Of a DNA stretch of 64,000 nt, positions 19,113 through 30,125 are shown in pieces. This stretch comes from Bacillus manliponensis (GTDB lineage: Bacteria > Bacillota > Bacilli > Bacillales > Bacillaceae_G), in assembly GCF_000712595.1 (NCBI RefSeq), contig NZ_JOTN01000001.1:295901-359900 (forward strand). The letters are read 5' to 3'. The position numbers were made by a program, and so were the translations under genes. The notes beneath the pieces were generated by a model. It was not told the DNA's origin. It was given only the letters and a program-made list of their open reading frames with translations, and made no database searches. How positions within the stretch are numbered: the stretch's first letter is position 1; each line of letters starts with the position of its first letter.

Positions 19113-19640
19113 ATGTTTAAAATCTTTTCTACACAGTTAAATGGCTACTTCACACGAATTAGCCAAAACGAAGAAGCAAATATAGAAGATAGCGCTCGCT
19201 TACTTGCCCAAGCAATGATTGGTGATGGCACAATTTATCTACACGGTACGAAAGAAATGGAAGGTGTAGTTTGCGAAGCTTTATACGGGGCTGAGCCACT
19301 AAAAAATGCAAAACGCCTTTTTGAAGGAGAAGCAAAAGCAAACGTAACATCAGCAGATCGCGTACTTCTGATTAGCCGTTCCTCTACAGATGAAGAAATC
19401 ATTTCATTAGCAAAAAACTTCCAAGAAGAAGGTAACTTTATCGTTGGTATCTCTGCTTTACAAGAAGGTGAGCAATCCCTTGAGCAATTCACAGATGTAC
19501 ATATTGATACAAAACTGTTAAAGGCACTTATTCCCGATGATGATGGCTCACGTTACGGATTCCCAAGTTTAATGATCGCTCTGTTTGCGTACCATAATTT
19601 AAAGTTTACAATTGATGAGATTATGAACGAGTATGAATAA
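19113..19640 (+). CDS. ywjG: DUF2529 family protein (YwjG-like)
   Basis: 175-residue cytosolic protein of unknown function. It matches the YwjG family by position between spo0F and pyrG. The pattern of a phosphosugar-binding (SIS-like) fold is suggested by GDGTIYLHGTKEMEGV and RVLLISRSSTDEEIISLAKNF, but catalytic residues are not evident. AAAGGAG lies seven bases before the ATG at 19113; the in-frame ATG at 19107 is too close to it. Confidence 0.8.
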   Translation: MFKIFSTQLNGYFTRISQNEEANIEDSARLLAQAMIGDGTIYLHGTKEMEGVVCEALYGAEPLKNAKRLFEGEAKANVTSADRVLLISRSSTDEEIISLAKNFQEEGNFIVGISALQEGEQSLEQFTDVHIDTKLLKALIPDDDGSRYGFPSLMIALFAYHNLKFTIDEIMNEYE

Positions 19641-19679
19641 GAAGGAAAACCTTAAAAAACTTAAAAACTCTTTTTTAGG

Positions 19680-19780
19680 GTGGGATAGGACGTTACTCCA
19701 TGGCTTGTAGCGTTCAGAGCCTGTTTCTGCTTCATGCGATGTTTCAACACATGGAGCCAGTAAGATTAGGGCTCTTTTTT
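19680..19780 (+). ncRNA. Structured intergenic element, copy C, ending in a terminator-like arm
   Basis: CTCCATG (19696-19702) pairs with CATGGAG (19750-19756). AGAGCC (19716-19721) inside that span pairs with GGCTCT (19770-19775) beyond it, directly followed by T's. The two pairings interlock, so this is either a pseudoknot or a switch between two structures. The core resembles copies A and B. Could be an RNA element or an old repeat. Confidence 0.35.
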
Positions 19781-19834
19781 CTACGTGGCCGTTTTTTGAG
19801 AGTACCTTTTCATTCACTATTTAGAAATATATAT

Positions 19835-19885
19835 AAAGACAGCTGTAAAATGTATTTTTTTCTTTACAGCTGTCTTTTTTTCGGC
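19835..19885 (+). terminator. Terminator after the DUF2529 gene
   Basis: Perfect 15-base-pair stem AAAGACAGCTGTAAA/TTTACAGCTGTCTTT with a T-run on the plus strand. Confidence 0.85.
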
Positions 19886-19928
19886 TATTCTATTTTTCCA
19901 GCTATTTTTTTATAGTGTGACAAATACA

Positions 19929-19960
19929 AAAACAGGCATCCATATATGGACACCTGTTTC
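19929..19960 (-). terminator. Terminator after pyrG
   Basis: AAACAGG/CCTGTTT hairpin with an inner TCCATATATGGA palindrome, six bases from the pyrG stop; T-run on the minus strand. Confidence 0.75.
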
Positions 19961-19965
19961 TTATA

Positions 19966-21606
<1,641 letters not shown>

Positions 21607-21669
21607 TCACCGCCGCACATGGCAGCGTATGTACATAACACTTTTATAGTCTTTATTGTTAGACTCTTT

Positions 21670-21723
21670 TTTATCCCGCATTAACGGGCTATAGGACCCC
21701 CACTGAGTGAAGTTTCACTTTAT
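21670..21723 (-). repeat. Short bcr1-type repeat, 54 bases
   Basis: Bounded by TTTAT on both sides. It carries both ends of the element seen at 32875-33028 (GTGAAACTTCACTCAGTGGGG at one end, TTAATGCGGGATAAA-like at the other) but lacks the middle. It lies in the pyrG leader or promoter region. The name bcr1 is from memory of the B. cereus group repeat with a TTTAT target duplication. Confidence 0.7.
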
Positions 21724-21740
21724 TTCTAATCAAAAAACAA

Positions 21741-21797
21741 AAAAGAAAATTGCTCCCCTTATTACAAAACATAATAAAAAGGGAGCAATTTTCTTTT
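21741..21797 (-). terminator. Terminator after rpoE
   Basis: Long hairpin, AAAAGAAAATTGCTCCC pairing with GGGAGCAATTTTCTTTT, plus an inner TTATTA/TAATAA pairing. Confidence 0.85.
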
Positions 21798-21879
21798 ATA
21801 TTTAAACTAAAATACTATAATCGTCTTTTTTAAAGAGCCCAAAAATGATTCTACATGGACGCTCATAAAAAGTCAAGAA

Positions 21880-22422
21880 TTAGAATTCTTCCTCTTCTTC
21901 TTCCGTTTCATCGTATTCTAGTTCTTCTTCGCCGAATTCGTCGTCTAGCTCATCAAGATCTTCATCTTCATCTTCATCATCTTCATCATCTTCATCATCT
22001 TCAAGTAATTCATCAAGATCTTCATCAGCTTCTTCTTGGAAATCTTCATCTTCATCAACGAATTCTTCCTCTTCGCTACTATCAACATAGTCATCGAAGT
22101 CCTCATCTTCATCAGCTTTACGCTTCTTCTTAGGTTTTGCTTGAGGTAAGATTTCTTCATCAATTTGCTCGTATGGATACCAGCTACGTAGTCCCCAACG
22201 ATTCTCTCCTAAATTAATGAAGCGCCCGTCGATGTTTAAGTCTGTATAAAATTGTGCAATCTTTGCAGCAACTTGTTCTTCAGATAGTCCCAGCATTTGA
22301 GCGACTTCTTGAACTAGATCTTGAAATGGTGTTGCTTGTCTCTTATCCTCTAATAAGCTGTATACCACTTCGATCATGGATAACTCTTTTAGCTCTTCTG
22401 GTGAATATTGCTTTAAATTCAC
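21880..22422 (-). CDS. rpoE: RNA polymerase delta subunit
   Basis: Gram-positive RNA polymerase accessory subunit that speeds polymerase recycling. The N-terminal domain runs [19 protein letters not shown] to about residue 95 ([16 protein letters not shown]). The rest is an almost purely Asp/Glu tail, as expected. GTG start with GAAAGGAAG upstream; 180 residues. Confidence 0.96.
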   Translation of the reverse strand: MNLKQYSPEELKELSMIEVVYSLLEDKRQATPFQDLVQEVAQMLGLSEEQVAAKIAQFYTDLNIDGRFINLGENRWGLRSWYPYEQIDEEILPQAKPKKKRKADEDEDFDDYVDSSEEEEFVDEDEDFQEEADEDLDELLEDDEDDEDDEDEDEDLDELDDEFGEEELEYDETEEEEEEF

Positions 22423-22525
22423 TTATGCGGCACTTCCTTTCATTAAAATATAATCCTATATATAAAGGCCTGTTCAAAAAAAATCCATACTATTCATTAT
22501 AAACAAAACTACTATAAATATGCCA

Positions 22526-22556
22526 CAAAAAAATAGGAAACCAAAACGATTTCCTT
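22526..22556 (-). terminator. Terminator after the TetR gene
   Basis: AGGAAA/TTTCCT hairpin followed by a T-run on the minus strand, between the TetR gene and rpoE. Confidence 0.6.
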
Positions 22557-22591
22557 TTTCCTTCTACAAGAGCATCTATTTCGCTCTTCTT

Positions 22592-23215
22592 TTACATACT
22601 ACGAACACCATTTAATACGTATTTAATTTGCAAATCTGTATATTCCTCGAGGGTATACATCTTCTGAAGTGCCCAGCGTCGGAATCCCCACATTTGTCCC
22701 TGAATAAAAATATTATGAGCTACTAGTTGTACTTCTTTTTTTGTTAACACGAATATTCCATTTACAACGCATTGTTCTAAAATATGTTCGAACATCGCTA
22801 CCATTTCAAATTCTTTTTGCAATACATACGGAAGTGATTCTTTTGGGAGAAAACGTACTTCTTGATACATAATTAAAACTTCTTCTTGAAGCTCGTCCAT
22901 TACTTTAAAGTAATTTGTAATTGCCTGCTTTAGGCTATCAATACTACCTTTTTCCGTATAAACAACTTCTTCTAATCTCTCTTTTACTTGCTCATATATG
23001 CTATCACATACTAAATACAACACGTCATCTTTCGTTCTTATATATTCATATAATGTGCCAATACTAAACCCTGCCGCTTTCGCAATTTCCCTCGTTGTCG
23101 TACGTGGAAAGCCTTTTTGTTTAAAAAGCTGTACTGCACCTTTAATCATTTGTTCACGGCGAAGCGCTATCAACTTTTCATCTTTTACCGACGCTTGTAT
23201 GTTGTGTTTGGTCAT
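22592..23215 (-). CDS. TetR/AcrR family regulator of the beta-oxidation cluster
   Basis: 207 residues. The N-terminal helix-turn-helix is clear: GAVQLFKQKGFPRTTTREIAK followed by AAGFSIGTLYEYIRTKDDVLY. The remaining helices form a ligand domain. As the last gene of the fatty-acid oxidation cluster it may sense acyl-CoA, like B. subtilis FadR, to which the DNA-binding part is similar in pattern. The GAGGTG site decides the ATG at 23215 over a GTG at 23224. Confidence 0.88.
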   Translation of the reverse strand: MTKHNIQASVKDEKLIALRREQMIKGAVQLFKQKGFPRTTTREIAKAAGFSIGTLYEYIRTKDDVLYLVCDSIYEQVKERLEEVVYTEKGSIDSLKQAITNYFKVMDELQEEVLIMYQEVRFLPKESLPYVLQKEFEMVAMFEHILEQCVVNGIFVLTKKEVQLVAHNIFIQGQMWGFRRWALQKMYTLEEYTDLQIKYVLNGVRSM

Positions 23216-23275
23216 CCTTGTCACCTCTCTTTTCTTGTGTAAGAAAAAGCGCAGGTTCCCCTACGCCACTCTCTT

Positions 23276-24415
23276 TTACTTCGTTAACATTCTCGAAATA
23301 ACTAAACGCTGAATTTCCTGTGTTCCTTCGTAAATTTGTGTGATTTTCGCATCACGCATAAAGCGTTCTACAGGATAATCTTTCGTATAACCGTAACCAC
23401 CAAATACTTGCACTGCTTCTGTCGTTACTTTCATCGCTGTATCCCCAGCAAAAAGTTTCGACATCGCAGATTCTTTGCCATAAGGTAAACCTTGCGACTC
23501 TAACCAAGCTGCTTGATATGTTAATAGACGAGATGCTTCTACACCCGTTGCCATGTCTGCCAGTTTGAAACCAATTCCTTGTTGCGCGATAATCGGCTTT
23601 CCAAATTGATGACGATCTTTCGCATATTGAACAGCCGCATCAAGCGCTCCTTGTGCAATCCCAACAGCTTGCGCGGCAATACCATTACGCCCACCATCTA
23701 ACGTCTGCATTGCAATTTTAAACCCTTGCCCTTCTTCGCCAAGTAAGTTCTCCGCTGGAATTCGGCAATCTTCAAAAATAATCTCTGTTGTTGGCGAAGA
23801 ACGAATCCCTAATTTGCTCTCCTTCTTACCAACAGAAAAACCAGGTGTGTTACTTTCAACAATGAATGCACTTGTGCCACGTTGCTTCGACTCTGAATCT
23901 GTTAAAGCAAATACAACATAAATATCAGCGTAACCGCCATTTGTAATAAAGATTTTTGATCCATTTAAAATGTAAGAATCCCCATCACGCTTCGCTGTTG
24001 TTTTCATGCTACCAGCATCTGAACCTGACCCTGGCTCTGTCAAACCGTAAGCCCCCATTTTCTTACCTTCAGCCATCGGGCGTAAATATTTTTGTTTTTG
24101 CTCTTCTGTTCCAAATGTGTAAATTGGCCACCCCGCAAGTGATGTATGTGCCGATAACGTTACACCCGTTGAAGCACATACGCGCGATAACTCTTCAACT
24201 GCAATAACATATGCTAAGTAATCGCTTCCAATTCCGCCGTACTCTTCAGGCCACGGAATACCCGTTAAACCAAGTTCCGCCATTTGATCAAACAAAGCAC
24301 GGTCAAAACGCTCTTCCTCATCACGCTCAGCAGCTGTTGGTGCTACTTCATTTCTTGCAAAGTCGCGAACCATTTTACGGATCATTTCATGTTCTTCTGA
24401 CAATTTGAATTGCAT
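23276..24415 (-). CDS. acdA: Acyl-CoA dehydrogenase (AcdA-like)
   Basis: FAD enzyme that introduces the alpha-beta double bond in acyl-CoA; electrons go to ETF. 379 residues. Signatures: [38 protein letters not shown], the catalytic-Glu segment [28 protein letters not shown] upstream of the ATG. Tandem paralog of the next gene upstream, 13 bases away from its stop. Confidence 0.95.
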   Translation of the reverse strand: MQFKLSEEHEMIRKMVRDFARNEVAPTAAERDEEERFDRALFDQMAELGLTGIPWPEEYGGIGSDYLAYVIAVEELSRVCASTGVTLSAHTSLAGWPIYTFGTEEQKQKYLRPMAEGKKMGAYGLTEPGSGSDAGSMKTTAKRDGDSYILNGSKIFITNGGYADIYVVFALTDSESKQRGTSAFIVESNTPGFSVGKKESKLGIRSSPTTEIIFEDCRIPAENLLGEEGQGFKIAMQTLDGGRNGIAAQAVGIAQGALDAAVQYAKDRHQFGKPIIAQQGIGFKLADMATGVEASRLLTYQAAWLESQGLPYGKESAMSKLFAGDTAMKVTTEAVQVFGGYGYTKDYPVERFMRDAKITQIYEGTQEIQRLVISRMLTK

Positions 24416-24428
24416 CCCTTGCTCCCCC

Positions 24429-25559
24429 TTATAACTGTCTACTAATAACTAAACGTTGAATTTCACTCGTACCCTCATAAATCTCGCAAATTTTCGCATC
24501 GCGGAAAAATCTCTCAACTGGATATTCTTTTGTATAACCGTAACCACCAAATACTTGAATGGCTTCCGTCGTTACATCTACCGCTGTTTTAGACGCAAAT
24601 AATTTCGCAATTGATGCTTCTTTACTGCATGGCAATCCTTGCGCTCTTAGCGAAGCTGCTCTATATACTAAAAGGCGCGCCGCTTCAACACTTGTTGCCA
24701 TATCAGCTAATTTGAAACCAAGACCTTGCTGCATAGCGATTGGCTTTCCAAATTGATAACGCTCCTTTGCATAAGCAGCCGCACATTCTAGCGCCGCTTC
24801 AGCAATACCGAGTGCCTGTGCCCCAATACCAATGCGTCCAACATCTAAATTAGACATCGCAACTTTAAAGCCCTGTCCTTCTTCACCAAGTAAATTTCCT
24901 ACTGGTACTTTCATATCTTCAAAGGTTAACTGCACTGTACGAGAACCATACAGCCCCATCTTATGCTCATCTTTCCCAATAATTAAGCCCGGCGTATCTT
25001 TTTCAACGATAAATGCCGAGATACCGCGCGTCCCAGCTTCTAAATCTGTAGACGCAAACACAATATATGTATCAGCTTCGCCACCGTTTGTAATGAATAC
25101 CTTGGAACCGTTAATTACATAATGATCGCCTTGCTTTACTGCGCGAGACTTTAAGCTGCCCGCATCCGAACCTGCGCCTGGTTCCGTTAATGCAAATGCT
25201 CCTAAATATTCACCAGTTGCAAGCTTAGGAACATACTTTTTCTTTTGCTCTTCCGTCCCAAAATATAAAATTGGATTCGTGCCAACAGATGTATGTACCG
25301 CTAAAATAACACCCGTCGTCGCACTGACCTTTGAAATTTCATTGATTGCTAAAATATAAGAAATAAAATCCATTTCTGCTCCGCCATACTTCGCAGGAAT
25401 CGGGATTCCCATAAGTCCAAGAACACCCATTTTTTCTAACACTTCGCTAGGAAACACCCCTTGTTCCATCATTGGAACAAAGGGAGCGATTTCCTTTTGA
25501 GCGAAGTCACGAACCATTTTTCTCATCATTTGCTGTTCTTCTGTTAATTGAAAATGCAT
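24429..25559 (-). CDS. Acyl-CoA dehydrogenase, second copy
   Basis: Same family and length as its neighbour (376 residues): [39 protein letters not shown] and [21 protein letters not shown] with the catalytic Glu. Sequence differences in the substrate-side helices suggest a different chain-length range, perhaps short or branched chain (inference). Start at the ATG 25559, with GAGGTGAAGG before it, rather than the GTG at 25568. Confidence 0.94.
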   Translation of the reverse strand: MHFQLTEEQQMMRKMVRDFAQKEIAPFVPMMEQGVFPSEVLEKMGVLGLMGIPIPAKYGGAEMDFISYILAINEISKVSATTGVILAVHTSVGTNPILYFGTEEQKKKYVPKLATGEYLGAFALTEPGAGSDAGSLKSRAVKQGDHYVINGSKVFITNGGEADTYIVFASTDLEAGTRGISAFIVEKDTPGLIIGKDEHKMGLYGSRTVQLTFEDMKVPVGNLLGEEGQGFKVAMSNLDVGRIGIGAQALGIAEAALECAAAYAKERYQFGKPIAMQQGLGFKLADMATSVEAARLLVYRAASLRAQGLPCSKEASIAKLFASKTAVDVTTEAIQVFGGYGYTKEYPVERFFRDAKICEIYEGTSEIQRLVISRQL

Positions 25560-25632
25560 ATCCTTCACCTCAGCTCGTTTTCTGAAAAGATTACATCACC
25601 TGGTAAGACCACTACTTTATAAAAAAATATCA

Positions 25633-26484
25633 TTACTCATATACGTAGAAGCCGCGGCCCGTTTTACGACCTAACCAGCCAGCATTTACATATTTTCGAA
25701 GGAGTGGGCATGGGCGGTATTTGCTATCACCTAATCCTTCGTGAAGTACTTCCATAATGTATAAACAAGTATCTAAACCGATAAAGTCAGCTAATGTTAA
25801 CGGTCCCATCGGATGATTCATACCTAACTTCATTACCTCATCAATCGCTTCTTTCGTTGCCACACCTTCATACAATGTGTAAATCGCTTCATTAATCATC
25901 GGTAATAAAATGCGGTTAGACACAAAGCCTGGGAAATCATTCACTTCAACTGGTACTTTCCCAATTTCCTTCGTAATCGTTTCAATTGTTTCGTATACTC
26001 CGTCCTCTGTTGCTAAGCCGCGAATAATTTCAACAAGTTTCATAACAGGAACCGGATTCATAAAGTGCATTCCAATTACTTTTTCAGGGCGTTTCGTAAC
26101 AGCCGCAATTTCTGTAATTGGTAAAGAGGACGTATTTGTTGCCAATATTGTATGCGCTGGCGCTAACTCATCTAAATTCGCAAAAATTTTCTTTTTAATA
26201 TCCATTCTTTCTACAGCTGCCTCAATAACAAGGTCTGCTTCTTTGACGCAGTCAAGTGATAATGTTACCGTTAATCGCTGCAGTGTCGCTGCTTTATCTT
26301 CTTCACTCATGCGCCCTTTCTCTACTTGCCTGTTTAAATTTTTCGTAATGATGCCTGTTCCCCTATCTAATTGCTCCTGCTTTAAATCTTGCATATATAC
26401 GTTATATCCTGCCATTGCACATACTTGTGCAATACCAGATCCCATTTGCCCTGCACCAATTACAACAATATTTTGTACGCTCAT
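25633..26484 (-). CDS. 3-hydroxybutyryl-CoA dehydrogenase
   Basis: NAD(P)-dependent 3-hydroxyacyl-CoA dehydrogenase. Rossmann motif [21 protein letters not shown]; catalytic His in [17 protein letters not shown] with Asn and Glu partners; C-terminal domain with [16 protein letters not shown]. 283 residues, the single-function length (as B. subtilis MmgB). Between thiolase and acyl-CoA dehydrogenase, 18 bases after the thiolase stop. Confidence 0.95.
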   Translation of the reverse strand: MSVQNIVVIGAGQMGSGIAQVCAMAGYNVYMQDLKQEQLDRGTGIITKNLNRQVEKGRMSEEDKAATLQRLTVTLSLDCVKEADLVIEAAVERMDIKKKIFANLDELAPAHTILATNTSSLPITEIAAVTKRPEKVIGMHFMNPVPVMKLVEIIRGLATEDGVYETIETITKEIGKVPVEVNDFPGFVSNRILLPMINEAIYTLYEGVATKEAIDEVMKLGMNHPMGPLTLADFIGLDTCLYIMEVLHEGLGDSKYRPCPLLRKYVNAGWLGRKTGRGFYVYE

Positions 26485-26502
26485 TTTTCCATCCCCTTTT
26501 TA

Positions 26503-27684
26503 TTAATGAACTTCAATCATAATTGCATCGCCTTGACCGCCGCCGCTACAAATCGAAGCGATACCAATGCCACCGCCGCGCTGCTTTAACGCATGAATTA
26601 ACGTTACGATAATACGAGCCCCGCTCGCTCCGATTGGGTGTCCCATCGCAACTGCCCCGCCGTTCACATTAATCTTCTCCGGATCAATCCCTGCAATGTT
26701 TGCACTTGCAATAGCCACTGCAGAAAACGCTTCATTAATCTCAAATAGGTCGATATCTTCTACTTTTTTCCCTGTTTTCTTTAATAGTTCGTTAATTACA
26801 TATCCTGGGGTTCTTGGAAAATCTTTCGATTCTACTGCAATTGCCGTATGCGCCAAAATGGTCGCGATTGGCTTCCTTCCTTCTTCCTTCGCTCTCTCTT
26901 CGCTCATTAATACAAGCGCAGCACCGCCATCGTTCAGTCCTGGCGCATTCCCAGCTGTAACTGTTGCTTCTTTATCAAATACAGGCTTTAACTTTGCTAG
27001 CTTTTCTACCGTCGTATCTTCACGAGGAGCCTCATCATCTTTTACAATAATTGGATCACCTTTTCGCTGCGGCACTTGTACAGGGACAATTTCTTCCTCA
27101 AAGCGTCCTTCTTTACGTGCAGTAGTTGCACGCATATGACTACGATACGCCCACTCATCTTGTGCCTCGCGGGAAATTCCATCTTCCTTCGCTACATCTC
27201 CGCCATAAACTCCCATATGAATGCCAGAGAACGCACAAGTTAAACCGTCCGCAACATTTAAATCGATTACTTCATTATTTCCCATTCGATATCCCCAGCG
27301 CGCGCCGCGTAAAATATACGGACTGTTACTCATCGATTCCATGCCACCAGCTACAATTAATGACTGATCACCGACGCGAATCATTTGATCTGCTAATGTA
27401 ACAGCACGTAGACCAGATGCACATACTTTATTCACTGTTTCCGTATGTGTTTCCCACGGAATGCCAGCCGCCCTTGCCGCTTGACGAGAAGGAATTTGAC
27501 CCTGACCTCCTTGAATAACCGTTCCAAATACAACTTCTTCAATATCACTCGGCTGAACGTTTGCACGCTCTAGCGCCGCTTTAATTACAATTCCTCCAAG
27601 TTCCGTTGCTTTTACATCCTTTAATGCTCCTCCAAACTTTCCAACTGGTGTTCTTGCAGCACTTAAAATCACTGTTCTTGCCAA
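26503..27684 (-). CDS. Acetyl-CoA C-acetyltransferase (thiolase)
   Basis: Thiolase with the acylated cysteine in VNKVCASGLRAVTLA, His in INVNGGAVAMGHPIGASGAR and C-terminal Cys in GGGIGIASICSGGGQGDA. The ORF opens with TTG at 27699, but a GGGGG ribosome site overlaps that codon and fits a second TTG at 27684, giving MARTVILSAARTPVGKFGG (393 residues). It could serve beta-oxidation or acetoacetyl-CoA synthesis; the context favours the former. Confidence 0.94.
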   Translation of the reverse strand: MARTVILSAARTPVGKFGGALKDVKATELGGIVIKAALERANVQPSDIEEVVFGTVIQGGQGQIPSRQAARAAGIPWETHTETVNKVCASGLRAVTLADQMIRVGDQSLIVAGGMESMSNSPYILRGARWGYRMGNNEVIDLNVADGLTCAFSGIHMGVYGGDVAKEDGISREAQDEWAYRSHMRATTARKEGRFEEEIVPVQVPQRKGDPIIVKDDEAPREDTTVEKLAKLKPVFDKEATVTAGNAPGLNDGGAALVLMSEERAKEEGRKPIATILAHTAIAVESKDFPRTPGYVINELLKKTGKKVEDIDLFEINEAFSAVAIASANIAGIDPEKINVNGGAVAMGHPIGASGARIIVTLIHALKQRGGGIGIASICSGGGQGDAIMIEVH

Positions 27685-27753
27685 AACAAATACCCCCAAT
27701 TTTTTAAAGTTTTGCGGCGCTGATTGAACGCTCGCTCGGTGCAGCTGTTGTAT

Positions 27754-27775
27754 GAGAGGGGGAATCCCCCCTCTC
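27754..27775. other. GC-rich hairpin between fadF and the thiolase gene
   Basis: Nine-base-pair stem GAGAGGGGG/CCCCCTCTC with a four-base loop and no U-run on either strand. More likely an mRNA processing or stability hairpin inside the operon than a terminator. Confidence 0.5.
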
Positions 27776-27798
27776 TCTAAAGTTGTATAAACTCTTCG

Positions 27799-29913
27799 TT
27801 ACATTGCTTCTTTTTTCGGTCCGATAACAGAGCGTTCTAAAATCTCTGTTACATCGAGTGTTTGCACTTGCTCTTCTACTTCTTTCGCCTTCGTGCCGTC
27901 ACTAATCATCGTTAAGCAGTACGGACAACCAGTACCAATGACTGTTGGTTTCACCGCAAGGGCTTGCTCTGTGCGGGCAACGTTAATACGAGATCCTGCA
28001 GTTTCTTCCATCCACATCAAACCGCCGCCGGCACCGCAGCACATACCTGTCTCACGGTTACGAGCCATTTCTACAACTGTTACACCTGGGATTGCTTTTA
28101 AAATATTACGAGGTGCTTCGTATACTTCGTTATAGCGGCCTAAATAACAAGAATCATGGTACGTAATCGTTTCGTCAACGCGGTGAACAGGCTCTAAGCG
28201 TCCTTCTTCTACCCACTCCGCTAACAATTCTGTATGATGATAAACTTCAGCTTGCAAACCAAAGTCTGGGTATTCATTTTTAAACGTATTATAAGCATGT
28301 GGATCAATCGTAACGATTTTCTTCACACCTGCTTTTTCAAACTCTTCAATGTTTTTCGTCGCCATTTCTTGGAATACAAATTCATTTCCAAGGCGGCGCG
28401 GCGTATCTCCTGAGTTCTTTTCTTTGTTTCCAAGAATCGCAAAGGAAATGCCAGCTTGATTCATCAGCTTCGCAAAGGAAATCGCGATCTTTTGGCTACG
28501 GCTATCGTAAGATCCCATTGAACCAACCCAGAATAAGTACTCGAATTCTTCGCCAGCTTTTGATTTCTCTTTTACCGTTGGAACAGTTACTTCATCGTCA
28601 CCTTGACGCCATGTTTCGCGCTCTTTACGATTTAGTCCCCAAGGGTTACCTTGACGCTCAATGTTTGTCATGGCACGCTGCGCTTCCGCGTCCATTTTCC
28701 CTTCTGTTAAAACAAGGTAGCGACGCAAGTCAATAATTTTATCAACGTGCTCGTTCATAACCGGACATTGGTCTTCACAGTTACGACACGTTGTACAAGC
28801 CCAAATTTCTTCTTCTGTAATGACTTCACCAATTAAGCTTGGGTTGTATGCAAGTGCACTTGCAGATTCTTGATGCCCTTGCCCTGAAGCCATCATCGCT
28901 AATTGATTTCCTTTTGTATTGTTAAAGGCAACAGTCGGAACCCAAGGTGCCTTCGAAGTTACGGCTGCACCTTTATCTGTTAAATGATCGCGAAGTTTTA
29001 AAATTAAGTCCATCGGCGATAACATCTTACCTGTTCCTGTTGCCGGACACATATTTGTACAGCGACCGCACTCTACGCACGCATATAAATCAATAAGCTG
29101 CGTTTGTCTAAAATCTTCAATTTTCCCAACACCAAATGTTTCTTGTGTTTCATCTTCAAAATCAATTTTTTCTAGTTTTCCTGGGTTTGTTAAGCGACTA
29201 AAGTATACGTTCGCTGGCCCAGCAATTAAATGAGCATGTTTTGATTGTGGTACATAAACTAAAAACGTTAATAAGAATAATAAGTGAATCCACCAAGCAA
29301 AGTAGAATACAGCAATCGCAGCTGTCTCACTTATATTAGAGAAAACGTAAGCGATTACAGAAGCAACCGGTTCACTCCATGCAAATTCGCCACCATGGCC
29401 GTACCAAATAAGACTCATACCGTTACCAAGTAAAACAGACAGCATTAAGCCCCCGATAAAAATTAAAACAAGACCTGATTTGAAATTACGCTTTAAGCGA
29501 ACAAGCTTCTCAACATATCTTCTATGAAAAGCCCAAAGAACTGCGATTAAAATCGTGAGTGTGACGATCTCTTGGAAGAATGTAAATGCAGGGTATAGTG
29601 GTCCAAGTGGAAGATGTGATCCTGGTGCTAAACCTTTCCAAATGAAGTCAATTGCTCCAAGTTGGACGAGAATAAATCCGTAAAAGAACATAACGTGTAT
29701 GATACCGCTCTTCTTATCTTTCATGAGCTTCTTCTGTCCGAAGACGTTCACTTTCAGAAGATCCCATCTTTCTTTAAAGCGGCGATCAAACTCTACTTTC
29801 TTACCTAATTGTATGTAGGCCATCCTCGTCCGTATGAGATAAACGAACAAATAGACCGCATACCCAATAACAGCAATTGACGCCAACCAATTGATAATTA
29901 ATAAGGTGTTCAT
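27799..29913 (-). CDS. fadF: Membrane Fe-S oxidoreductase FadF (EtfD-like)
   Basis: 704 residues. The first 230 or so contain several membrane helices resembling a respiratory cytochrome b-type subunit. Two 4Fe-4S motifs follow (CVECGRCTNMCPATG and CTTCRNCEDQCPVMNE). Two CCG domains end the protein (CYLGRYNEVYE and MCCGAGGGLMWMEE). The family is thought to pass electrons from ETF to the quinone pool in fatty-acid oxidation. First gene of the operon; ribosome site AGAGAGGGGC. Confidence 0.93.
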   Translation of the reverse strand: MNTLLIINWLASIAVIGYAVYLFVYLIRTRMAYIQLGKKVEFDRRFKERWDLLKVNVFGQKKLMKDKKSGIIHVMFFYGFILVQLGAIDFIWKGLAPGSHLPLGPLYPAFTFFQEIVTLTILIAVLWAFHRRYVEKLVRLKRNFKSGLVLIFIGGLMLSVLLGNGMSLIWYGHGGEFAWSEPVASVIAYVFSNISETAAIAVFYFAWWIHLLFLLTFLVYVPQSKHAHLIAGPANVYFSRLTNPGKLEKIDFEDETQETFGVGKIEDFRQTQLIDLYACVECGRCTNMCPATGTGKMLSPMDLILKLRDHLTDKGAAVTSKAPWVPTVAFNNTKGNQLAMMASGQGHQESASALAYNPSLIGEVITEEEIWACTTCRNCEDQCPVMNEHVDKIIDLRRYLVLTEGKMDAEAQRAMTNIERQGNPWGLNRKERETWRQGDDEVTVPTVKEKSKAGEEFEYLFWVGSMGSYDSRSQKIAISFAKLMNQAGISFAILGNKEKNSGDTPRRLGNEFVFQEMATKNIEEFEKAGVKKIVTIDPHAYNTFKNEYPDFGLQAEVYHHTELLAEWVEEGRLEPVHRVDETITYHDSCYLGRYNEVYEAPRNILKAIPGVTVVEMARNRETGMCCGAGGGLMWMEETAGSRINVARTEQALAVKPTVIGTGCPYCLTMISDGTKAKEVEEQVQTLDVTEILERSVIGPKKEAM

Positions 29914-29997
29914 TTCTCCAGCCCCTCTCTTTGTAGTACCCTCTCTTTTCGAAGATTCAAAAATAAATAATTTTCTGAATTTATTTCCCCTAATCTC

Positions 29998-30025
29998 ATT
30001 ATATTATGAGTGAGCATTCAGTCAA
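29998..30025 (-). promoter_or_regulatory. fadF promoter overlapping a FadR-like box
   Basis: Minus strand TTGACT (30020-30025), 16 bases, TATAAT (29998-30003). The plus-strand TGAGTGAGCATTCAGTCA (30007-30024) agrees with the B. subtilis FadR consensus TGAATGANTANTCATTCA at 13 of 16 defined positions and covers the spacer and -35 box. Repression released by long-chain acyl-CoA is expected. Confidence 0.65.
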
Positions 30026-30125
30026 CAGTTTTTTGTTATATAACAATATATTTTTCAGAAAAAAAACCATCTTTTGCATAACAGCATGTAGATGGGATTC
30101 TCATGTATATATGGCCTATCCACTT

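Noticed and set aside
21855-22163. His/Leu-rich and Met/Lys-rich ORFs in other frames of rpoE
   Set aside because: Products of reading the Asp/Glu codon run in other frames; no independent support.
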